Assembly: GCA_019084435.1 (NCBI GenBank)
Contig: JAHRFV010000167.1
Coordinates: 1 to 24,015 of the forward strand
Length of the DNA: 24,015 bases
Reading direction: 5' to 3'
Source of the DNA: Dethiosulfatibacter sp.
GTDB lineage: Bacteria > Bacillota_A > Clostridia > Tissierellales > Dethiosulfatibacteraceae
Below the pieces are notes generated by a model that was not told the DNA's origin, ran no database searches, and saw only the letters and a list, made by a program, of their open reading frames with translations. Below are positions 17,486-24,015 of this stretch, piece after piece. The translations under genes were made by a program, and so were the position numbers. Numbering within the stretch: the first letter of the stretch is position 1; each line of letters starts with the position of its first letter.

Positions 17486-19924
17486 ATGGATAATAACTTA
17501 ACGAACTATGATAAAGTTATCCCTATCAATATAGAAAAAGAAATGAAAAAATCATATTTGGATTATGCCATGACAGTCATTGTAGGTCGTGCATTGCCTG
17601 ATGTGAGAGATGGTCTTAAGCCGGTTCACAGAAGAATATTGTATGCTATGAGCGAGTTGGGAGTGACGCCGGACAAACCCCATAGAAAAAGCGCACGTAT
17701 TGTCGGTGATGTACTTGGTAAGTACCATCCTCACGGTGATACAGCGGTTTATGATGCAATGGTAAGATTAGCACAGGATTTTTCCACTCGATATCCATTG
17801 GTTGACGGTCATGGTAACTTTGGTTCAGTTGATGGAGATAGTGCAGCTGCTATGAGATATACAGAAGCCCGTATGTCAAAAATAACAATGGAAATGCTTA
17901 GAGACATTACCAAAGAAACGGTAAATTTCAGATTCAATTTTGATGAATCTCTGAAAGAGCCTGTTGTTCTACCTAGTAGATACCCTAATCTTTTAGTAAA
18001 TGGATCCAATGGAATCGCTGTAGGTATGGCTAGCTCTATACCACCTCACAACCTTGGCGAGGTCATTGACTGTACAATTGGCTACATAGATAATCCTGAA
18101 ATCACTATTGATGAAATGTTAAAATACGTAAAAGGCCCTGATTTTCCAACGGGTGCTGAGATTATTGGAAAAGATAATATTAAGAACGCCTATAAAACAG
18201 GCAGAGGGAAAGTAAAAGTAAGAGCAGTCTCCAAGATAGAAGAGATGAAAAATGGCAGAACTCGAATTCTGATATCTGAAATTCCTTATCAGGTCAACAA
18301 AGCAAGACTGATTGAAAAAATTGCTGAACTGGTCAGAGATAAAAAATTAGAAGGGATATCTGACTTAAGGGATGAAAGTGACAGAACAGGAATGAGAATT
18401 GTCATTGAGTTAAAAAAAGACTATAATCCCAATATTCTACTCAATAACCTGTATAAGCACACACAATTGCAGGATACCTTCAGTATCATCATGATTGCGC
18501 TTGTGGATAATGAGCCAAAGGTTCTAAATCTCAAAGAGATGATTCATTATTATGTGATGCACCAGAAAGAAGTCATTACCAGAAGAACTCAATATGATTT
18601 GAATAAGGCTGAAGCTAGAGCCCATATTTTGGAAGGACTAAAAATCGCACTTGATAACATTGATGAGATTATCGCCATTATTAGAGGATCATATAATGAT
18701 GCCGAGATAAAATTGATGGATAGGTTCAATCTATCTGAAGTGCAGGCCAGAGCCATAGTGGATATGAGGCTAAGAAGACTGCAAGGATTGGAAAGAGAAA
18801 AGTTGGACCTGGAATACGCTGAATTGCTTCAGATGATTAACAAATACAAGGAAATTTTAGCCAATGATCATCTACTAATGCATATTATCAAAGAAGAGCT
18901 TAGTGAAATAAAGGATAAATATAATAACAAAAGAAGGACTGTCATCAAAGTTGATGAAGACGAAATCAATATTGAAGACCTAATTGAAGTGGAAGAGGTA
19001 GCAATAACCATCACTAAACATGGCTATGTCAAGAGATTGCCTGAGGACACCTACAGGATTCAAAAAAGAGGTGGGAAAGGTATAATCGGATTATCCACTA
19101 GAGAGGGAGATTATGTCAAGGACATTGTCATAACATCAACCCATGATTATTTGTATTTCTTCACCAATAGGGGCAAAGTCTATAAAATAAAGGCCTATGA
19201 AATACCTGAGGCGAAGAGACAAGCTAAAGGGACAGCTATTATCAATCTGCTTCCTATCGAAGCAGGTGAAAAGGTGACTAAGGTCATATCTGTAAAAGAT
19301 GATAAAAACACTGAAGATGAATTGATTTTCTGCACTAAGCTGGGAAAAATAAAGAAAACCAAAATCAGTGAGTTTGATAACATCAGAAAATCAGGTATCA
19401 TCGCCATAAAGCTTGGTGATAGCGATGAACTAATTGGAGTCAGCCAGATTATCGGAGGAGAAGAAGATATTTTCATTGTCAGTCAAAAAGGAAAAGCTAT
19501 TCGATTCAATGAGGCTGAGGTCAGGTCTATGGGAAGAACAGCGACAGGTGTCAGAGCGATTTCATTAAATAAGGATGATAGTATTGTTAGCATGAGCATC
19601 ATTACTGAAGACAAAGAAATCTTCATTCTCAGCGAACTGGGATATGGAAAAATGACAAAGACTAATCTTTACAGGGCACAGTCAAGAGCTGGTAAAGGGG
19701 TCAAGACATACAAGATTACTAAAAAAACAGGCGATATTGTTGGTGCTCAGATTCTAGAGAAGGAAGACGAGGTTATGATTATCAGCAAGGATGGTGCTAT
19801 TATAAGAATGAGTGCCACTGAGATTTCAACTATGGGAAGAGCAACTCAAGGTGTCAGAATTATGAAGCTAAACGAAGGGGATAAAGTAGTATCTTTGGCT
19901 AAAATTGTTATAGAAGAGGAATAA
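17486..19924 (+). CDS. gyrA: GyrA, DNA gyrase subunit A
   Basis: An 812-residue breakage-reunion subunit. The N-terminal domain has the catalytic tyrosine in [10 protein letters not shown] (Tyr125) and the quinolone-determining region [10 protein letters not shown], with Thr86 at the E. coli Ser83 position (Thr is normal in some Clostridia) and Asp90. The coiled-coil tower and C-gate follow. The C-terminal beta-pinwheel starts near residue 510 and has the GyrA box QKRGGKG and repeated [16 protein letters not shown] blades, which wrap DNA and make it a gyrase rather than topoisomerase IV. The ribosome site of the next gene starts right at its stop. Confidence 0.98.
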   Translation: MDNNLTNYDKVIPINIEKEMKKSYLDYAMTVIVGRALPDVRDGLKPVHRRILYAMSELGVTPDKPHRKSARIVGDVLGKYHPHGDTAVYDAMVRLAQDFSTRYPLVDGHGNFGSVDGDSAAAMRYTEARMSKITMEMLRDITKETVNFRFNFDESLKEPVVLPSRYPNLLVNGSNGIAVGMASSIPPHNLGEVIDCTIGYIDNPEITIDEMLKYVKGPDFPTGAEIIGKDNIKNAYKTGRGKVKVRAVSKIEEMKNGRTRILISEIPYQVNKARLIEKIAELVRDKKLEGISDLRDESDRTGMRIVIELKKDYNPNILLNNLYKHTQLQDTFSIIMIALVDNEPKVLNLKEMIHYYVMHQKEVITRRTQYDLNKAEARAHILEGLKIALDNIDEIIAIIRGSYNDAEIKLMDRFNLSEVQARAIVDMRLRRLQGLEREKLDLEYAELLQMINKYKEILANDHLLMHIIKEELSEIKDKYNNKRRTVIKVDEDEINIEDLIEVEEVAITITKHGYVKRLPEDTYRIQKRGGKGIIGLSTREGDYVKDIVITSTHDYLYFFTNRGKVYKIKAYEIPEAKRQAKGTAIINLLPIEAGEKVTKVISVKDDKNTEDELIFCTKLGKIKKTKISEFDNIRKSGIIAIKLGDSDELIGVSQIIGGEEDIFIVSQKGKAIRFNEAEVRSMGRTATGVRAISLNKDDSIVSMSIITEDKEIFILSELGYGKMTKTNLYRAQSRAGKGVKTYKITKKTGDIVGAQILEKEDEVMIISKDGAIIRMSATEISTMGRATQGVRIMKLNEGDKVVSLAKIVIEEE

Positions 19925-19936
19925 AGGAGGGTATGT

Positions 19937-20242
19937 ATGTCTTTTCAAATCGAAAAATTCATTGAGGACAAGAAAGTCAAAATTGTACCGGTGGGCGATC
20001 TGGACATTGTCAATTCAAAAGCTTTCAAGGATGAAGTCTTAACGCTTATGGAAGAAAACCAAGAGATTCTGATAGATGGAGAAAAGCTGGATTATATGGA
20101 CAGTACCGGATTGGGTGTTTTGATCAGCCTATACAAAAAGGCTAAAAGCACCAACTCCAAGATCTATCTGACTAATCTTAAACCAAACATCTATAAATTA
20201 TTTGACATAACAGGCCTTAACAATGTTTTTGAGATTATATAG
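19937..20242 (+). CDS. Anti-sigma factor antagonist (RsbV/SpoIIAA-like STAS protein)
   Basis: A 101-residue single STAS domain. The phosphorylation motif MDSTGLGVL is intact with Ser56 in the target position. The N-terminal strands (VKIVPVGDLDIVNS) and C-terminal helix (PNIYKLFDITGLNNVF) fit RsbV. When unphosphorylated, such proteins bind the anti-sigma factor and free the sigma factor. AAGGAGGG precedes the ATG, only 12 bases after gyrA, so it is probably expressed from the gyrase transcript. Family-level role is secure; the triggering signal is unknown, and no PP2C phosphatase is present in the window. Confidence 0.9.
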   Translation: MSFQIEKFIEDKKVKIVPVGDLDIVNSKAFKDEVLTLMEENQEILIDGEKLDYMDSTGLGVLISLYKKAKSTNSKIYLTNLKPNIYKLFDITGLNNVFEII

Positions 20243-20250
20243 GTGATCAT

Positions 20251-20622
20251 ATGAAAGACATAATACAACTTCGTATACCTAAAAATTCCAATTATATAGG
20301 CATCACACGCATGACCGCAGCCTCAATAGGAAGCAAGATGAACTTCAATTTTGATGAAATTGAAGACATCAAGGTCATTGTTTCAGAAATCAGCATATTT
20401 TTTATTAATTACTTGAAAGAAGACAAGGATGGATTTGAAATTGAATTTCAAATCCAAAGCGATAAACTGGAGATATCCTTTTTGGATTTAAATACAGGAG
20501 AGCTTGTTGTTGAAGAAGAAGATTTGAGTCTCATGATTATACAAAGCTTATCAGATGAATTTCAGATGGATGTTGTGAACAATAAGGCGAAAATAATTAA
20601 AATTTTGAACAGACAGGTTTAA
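20251..20622 (+). CDS. Degenerate RsbW/SpoIIAB-like anti-sigma factor
   Basis: A 123-residue protein in the position of the RsbW kinase. It matches the fold at IPKNSNYIGITRMTAASIGSKM and DIEDIKVIVSE-like helices, but the nucleotide site has decayed. The N box reads SEISIFFIN, keeping Glu46 but with Phe50 where Mg-binding Asn is expected. The DxGxG motif is DLNTG (79-83). The ATP lid and glycine-rich GLGL turn are replaced by a short EEEDLSLM run, which makes the protein about 25-35 residues shorter than usual. It should still bind sigma and the STAS partner, but kinase activity looks doubtful; that is inference. Gap to the sigma gene is 2 bases. Confidence 0.8.
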   Translation: MKDIIQLRIPKNSNYIGITRMTAASIGSKMNFNFDEIEDIKVIVSEISIFFINYLKEDKDGFEIEFQIQSDKLEISFLDLNTGELVVEEEDLSLMIIQSLSDEFQMDVVNNKAKIIKILNRQV

Positions 20623-20624
20623 CT

Positions 20625-21383
20625 ATGGATTATGATAAAAATATCAAAAACCATGCGTTATTTTTAGAGTATCATCATAACAGAAATAATGTCGACATAA
20701 GAAATAAGATTTTCGAAGAATATATGCATCTTGCTGAAATCATTTCCAGGAAATATACGAATAAAGGTATAGAGTTTGATGATTTGTATCAGATTGCATC
20801 GATTGGTTTGCTTTATGCTATAGAGAGGTTTGACATAGAAAAAGGTTTTGAATTTACTAGTTTTGCAACACCTACAATACTAGGTGAAATAAAAAAATAC
20901 TTTAGAGATAAAAGCTGGACCATGAAAATGCCACGACGTATACAGGAGCTTTCCAAGAAAATTAGTGTGGCTAAGAATGAACTGTTTCAGAAAAATCAGA
21001 TCATCCCTACCGTAAGTGAGCTTGCAGAGTACTTGCAAGTTTCCGAAGAGGACGTACTTGAAGCCATGGAGGCGAGTAGATCATTTAATCTTAAGTCATT
21101 GGACATCAATATAGACAATGGTATGGAAAACAGTGAAGTCAATCTTTTTGATATTGTAGGGGAAGAAGACCGTCAGTTCAGTCAATTTGAAAACAAGGAT
21201 TTTGTTGACAGTATAATGCAGAAATTGAACCCTCTGGAAAGACAAATAATCAATAAACGATACATAACAGATGAAAAAACACAGGTTGAGATTTCAATGG
21301 AACTGAATGTGTCACAGGTTACAGTCTCCAGAATTGAGAAAAAAGTTCTAGAAAAATTCAAACTAGAGTATGAAAAACTATAA
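20625..21383 (+). CDS. Sigma-B/F/G-family RNA polymerase sigma factor
   Basis: A 252-residue group 3 sigma factor. Region 2 (about 30-100) has DDLYQIASIGLLYAIERFD and the promoter-melting FTSFATPTILGEIKKYFRDKSW. Region 3 (about 104-180) begins MPRRIQELSKKI. Region 4 (about 195-246) has LNPLERQIINKRY and the helix-turn-helix TQVEISMELNVSQVTVSRIEKK. It groups by pattern with SigB/SigF/SigG. Given its antagonist and anti-sigma neighbours, a stress-type SigB role is most likely, but assignment among these paralogues needs a tree. Its ribosome site is weak (an AGG about 10 bases before the ATG), suggesting coupling to the anti-sigma gene so that sigma does not exceed its inhibitor. Confidence 0.9.
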   Translation: MDYDKNIKNHALFLEYHHNRNNVDIRNKIFEEYMHLAEIISRKYTNKGIEFDDLYQIASIGLLYAIERFDIEKGFEFTSFATPTILGEIKKYFRDKSWTMKMPRRIQELSKKISVAKNELFQKNQIIPTVSELAEYLQVSEEDVLEAMEASRSFNLKSLDINIDNGMENSEVNLFDIVGEEDRQFSQFENKDFVDSIMQKLNPLERQIINKRYITDEKTQVEISMELNVSQVTVSRIEKKVLEKFKLEYEKL

Positions 21384-21409
21384 TTCCTTAAGCCAAGGCT
21401 TAAGGAATT
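21382..21409 (+). terminator. Hairpin terminator after the sigma gene
   Basis: A long inverted repeat, AATTCCTTAAGCC (21382-21394) with its complement (21397-21409). It folds as a 12-bp stem with a CAAG loop and starts in the sigma stop codon. The downstream tract (CTTAATTAG) is only moderately U-rich, so termination may be incomplete. Confidence 0.6.
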
Positions 21410-21419
21410 CTTAATTAGA

Positions 21420-21449
21420 TTGATATAAATGTGTTTTGTAAGGTATAAT
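21420..21449 (+). promoter_or_regulatory. Sigma-A promoter of the UPF0182 gene
   Basis: TTGATA (21420-21425), an 18-base spacer and a perfect TATAAT (21444-21449). The start would be near 21456, giving a leader of about 58 bases ending in AGGAGGAG before the ATG. The -10 lies inside a palindrome. Confidence 0.75.
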
Positions 21450-21458
21450 GATTATACC
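21442..21458. promoter_or_regulatory. 17-bp inverted repeat over the -10, likely operator
   Basis: GGTATAAT-G-ATTATACC, eight perfectly paired bases around a single central base, covering the whole -10 hexamer and reaching the expected transcript start. A dimeric repressor bound here would shut the promoter. Because it is symmetric, the opposite strand also reads TATAAT. Confidence 0.5.
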
Positions 21459-21513
21459 AAATAAAATTTAAGTATTGATTTATATATTGATATTTTTTCA
21501 AGGAGGAGTATAT

Positions 21514-24015
21514 ATGGCAAAACAGAGCAAAGCTAAGATATTTGGCATCATAATTGTATTGTTTGTTGTTTTCGGAATCAGTTCATTCAGTAGCTTGGTA
21601 TCCTTTTTAGGTGACTATAGATGGTTTCAGGAGCTGGGTTATACAGGCACTTTTCTCACTAAGCTAAGAACACAGATGATGATTGGCATACCTGTGTTTG
21701 TGGTGATTTATGCGCTTGCAAATCTCTATCTGACAACACTCAAAAAAACCTATATGAAAGAGATGGCACTTGTTATTGAAAAAAAGATTGAAAAAAAGAT
21801 AAAACTTGGAATAAGAGTCGCTTCAATGCTTTTAGCCCTGTTCTTTTCTGTTTCTGTTACAAGCAATCTTTGGTTTGAAACACTTGCATTTATCAACGGT
21901 CAACTGTTTAATGTAGCGGATCCAATTTTTGGTAATGACATTTCGTTTTATGTCTTTAGGTTACCATTTATAACAGGTATCCTAAGCCTGTTGATGTCAC
22001 TTCTTTTCTTTGTCATTCTCATAAATGTTGTTTTTAACTTGATACTTATCACCTCCAAAACAACAGTTAAAATGGGAACAGACGAAAAAATTATTGATTT
22101 TAGCGGGTATGGTAGAAAAGGTAAAAATGTGGTTGAGTTGCTAGACAAGAAAATGGTTATGAATATCCTCAATCAAATCGCTATATTTGGAGCTGCTTTT
22201 CTTTTCCTGCTATCCATACAATTCTGGCTCAGAACCTTTGATGTTCTTTATTCAACCAGAGGCCAGGTTTTTGGTGCAGGGTATACAGATGTCCTGGTCA
22301 CTCTAAATTTGTACAGAGTATTGGCTGTGTTCGCCCTTATTGGTGCCGTCACATTTTTTATTGGCGCAAAAAGAAAGAATGTCGTCATGGCAGCAGCACT
22401 ACCGGTTTTACTCATTATTATCACTATACTTGGCGGAATCGCCAGCTCAGCTATACAGAATTTTGTCGTTGAGCCGGATGAGATTTCAAAGGAAAGACAA
22501 TACATAGAACACAACATAGCCTATACCAGAATGGCTTATGGGCTAAATGATATTAGGGAAATTAATTATGAAGCAAATTATAATCTGACGGCAAGAGATA
22601 TAGAAAACAACATGGATATCATCGAGAATATTCGAATTAATGATTACAGACCAATTGGTCAGGTATACAATCAGATTCAGGTTATAAGACCGTATTATGT
22701 GTTTAATGATGTTGATATCGATCGATACATGATTGATGGAAAATACACACAAGTCTTTTTGTCAGCAAGGGAACTGGATCAGACACGTATAGATTCACAG
22801 GCACAGAACTGGATTAATCTTGTCCTAAAATACACCCATGGATATGGTCTAGCCTTATCACCAGTCAACACCGTGACACCAGAGGGACAACCTATGCTTA
22901 AAGTCAGGGATATTCCACCGAGAACAGATACGGATTTAATTATCAACAATCCAGCAATCTATTTTGGTGAAAAAACAAATACCTATGTCATCGTCAATAC
23001 CGATGAGGAAGAATTTGACTATCCCTTAGGCTCTGACAATGCCATGACATTATATGATGGAGAAGCAGGAATCAATCTGACATTTTTCAATAAACTGTTA
23101 TTTGCTATCAGACAAGGTGATTTCAGAATACTAATATCCAACAACATCGACGCTGACAGTAAGATTGTGCTTCACCGAAATGTTGTGGAGAGGGTCAATA
23201 AAATAGCTCCATTTTTAGCATACGGTCATGATCCATATATGATCGTCAACCAAGAGGATGGCAAGATTTACTGGATTCTTGAAGGATTTACATACAATGA
23301 CAAGTACCCATATTCCACACCATATGCAGAATCATTCAACTACATTAGAAACTCGGTCAAGGTCGTTATTGATGCTTACAACGGTACTACAGATTTTTAT
23401 ATAATTGATGAAGAGGATGCACTGGCAAACACTTATAGCCAGATATTCCCTGATTTGTTCAAGGACATCAATGATATGCCAGAGGGAATCAGAGCTCACC
23501 TAAGATATGCTCAGGACTATTTTGACATTCAGGCTGAAATGTACAGAACTTATCATATGACAAATCCTGTTGTATTCTTCGGTAAAGAAGATTTGTGGGA
23601 AGTTTCAAAGGAAAAATACATGGAGAGTGTGCAGCAAGTAGAGTCCAACTATCTGATGTTTAAAGTTCCCGGTGAGGAAGAGGTGGAGTTCTTGATTTCT
23701 GTGCCTTATTCACCGGTAGGAAGAAACAACATGGCATCCATGCTCGTCGGCAGAAACGATGGTGAGAATTACGGAGAGCTTATGATTTACAGGTTCCCAA
23801 GGAGTGAAAATATTCCAGGGACCAATATGATTGAATCGAGAATCGATCAGGAATCAGAGATTTCGCCACAGTTAACACTCTGGTCACAAGAGGGCTCAAA
23901 TGTATTGAGAGGCAATCTGCTGGTCATACCAATAGAACAATCTCTACTCTATGTTGAACCTATCTATCTTCAATCCAGTGGGGAAAATGCTTTACCCGAA
24001 ATGCAAAGGGTAATA
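21514..24015 (+). CDS. UPF0182 (COG1615) family membrane protein, 3' end beyond window
   Basis: Open from the ATG at 21514 (AGGAGGAG upstream) to the window edge with no stop: 834 codons of a family usually about 900 or more residues long. There are seven hydrophobic segments in the first third (about 8-30, 54-77, 99-118, 152-178, 217-243, 270-286 and 290-312), then a large, presumably extracytoplasmic domain. Family landmarks are DYRWFQELGYTGTFLTKL, DPIFGNDISFYVF, DEISKERQYIEHNI-TRMAYGL and the WINLVLKYTHGYGLALSPVN region. The family's function is unknown. It has its own promoter, so it is not simply part of the sigma cassette, although a regulatory link is possible. Confidence 0.9.
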   Translation, partial: MAKQSKAKIFGIIIVLFVVFGISSFSSLVSFLGDYRWFQELGYTGTFLTKLRTQMMIGIPVFVVIYALANLYLTTLKKTYMKEMALVIEKKIEKKIKLGIRVASMLLALFFSVSVTSNLWFETLAFINGQLFNVADPIFGNDISFYVFRLPFITGILSLLMSLLFFVILINVVFNLILITSKTTVKMGTDEKIIDFSGYGRKGKNVVELLDKKMVMNILNQIAIFGAAFLFLLSIQFWLRTFDVLYSTRGQVFGAGYTDVLVTLNLYRVLAVFALIGAVTFFIGAKRKNVVMAAALPVLLIIITILGGIASSAIQNFVVEPDEISKERQYIEHNIAYTRMAYGLNDIREINYEANYNLTARDIENNMDIIENIRINDYRPIGQVYNQIQVIRPYYVFNDVDIDRYMIDGKYTQVFLSARELDQTRIDSQAQNWINLVLKYTHGYGLALSPVNTVTPEGQPMLKVRDIPPRTDTDLIINNPAIYFGEKTNTYVIVNTDEEEFDYPLGSDNAMTLYDGEAGINLTFFNKLLFAIRQGDFRILISNNIDADSKIVLHRNVVERVNKIAPFLAYGHDPYMIVNQEDGKIYWILEGFTYNDKYPYSTPYAESFNYIRNSVKVVIDAYNGTTDFYIIDEEDALANTYSQIFPDLFKDINDMPEGIRAHLRYAQDYFDIQAEMYRTYHMTNPVVFFGKEDLWEVSKEKYMESVQQVESNYLMFKVPGEEEVEFLISVPYSPVGRNNMASMLVGRNDGENYGELMIYRFPRSENIPGTNMIESRIDQESEISPQLTLWSQEGSNVLRGNLLVIPIEQSLLYVEPIYLQSSGENALPEMQRVI

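Noticed and set aside
17738..17757. Thr86 in GyrA as a quinolone-resistance mutation
   Set aside because: Thr is the wild-type residue at this position in some Clostridia, so resistance cannot be inferred.

Overview
The window is the replication-origin region of an AT-rich Bacillota chromosome. The best guess is an anaerobic clostridial lineage (Peptostreptococcales/Tissierellales-like); this is inferred from gene order, protein style and the hydrogenase/NADH-dehydrogenase subunits, not from a database search. Genes left of about 11.2 kb all read leftward and genes right of 11.5 kb all read rightward, so every gene is co-directional with forks leaving an origin that brackets dnaA.

Left edge (1-1032): the start of an operon encoding HndA/HydC-, HndB- and HndC/HydB-type subunits of an NAD(P)-linked Fe-hydrogenase or related flavin complex. 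It is driven by a consensus promoter whose -35 lies in a 22-bp perfect palindrome. Next (1263-7778) comes mnmE-mnmG-rsmG-noc-parA-parB, closed by an intrinsic terminator. Then (7798-10087) rpmH-rnpA-yidD-yidC-jag, driven by a perfect consensus promoter and punctuated by intrinsic terminators after rpmH and after jag. A nitronate-monooxygenase-family gene (10109-11161) lies between rpmH and the origin.

Origin (11162-13095): the 378-bp region upstream of dnaA holds two perfect DnaA boxes and several near matches. The 215-bp dnaA-dnaN gap holds more boxes, a DnaA-trio-like TAT/TAC/TGT ladder and an AT-rich unwinding stretch, a bipartite layout like that of Bacillus subtilis.

Right side (13096-19924): the tight cluster dnaN-yaaA(S4)-recF-gyrB-gyrA. 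It runs without a visible break into a three-gene sigma-B-like partner-switching cassette (STAS antagonist, anti-sigma factor, sigma factor; 19937-21383). The window ends inside a long UPF0182 membrane-protein gene with its own promoter and an operator-like palindrome over the -10.

Most notable observations: a perfect 16-bp Noc-binding site inside mnmE, matching the noc gene a few kb away; a Noc that lacks the N-terminal membrane-targeting helix known from B. subtilis; an anti-sigma factor whose ATP-binding and kinase residues have decayed inside an otherwise intact RsbV-RsbW-sigma cassette; and two strong palindromes on promoter elements. No tRNA, rRNA, CRISPR, insertion sequence or prophage gene was recognised.
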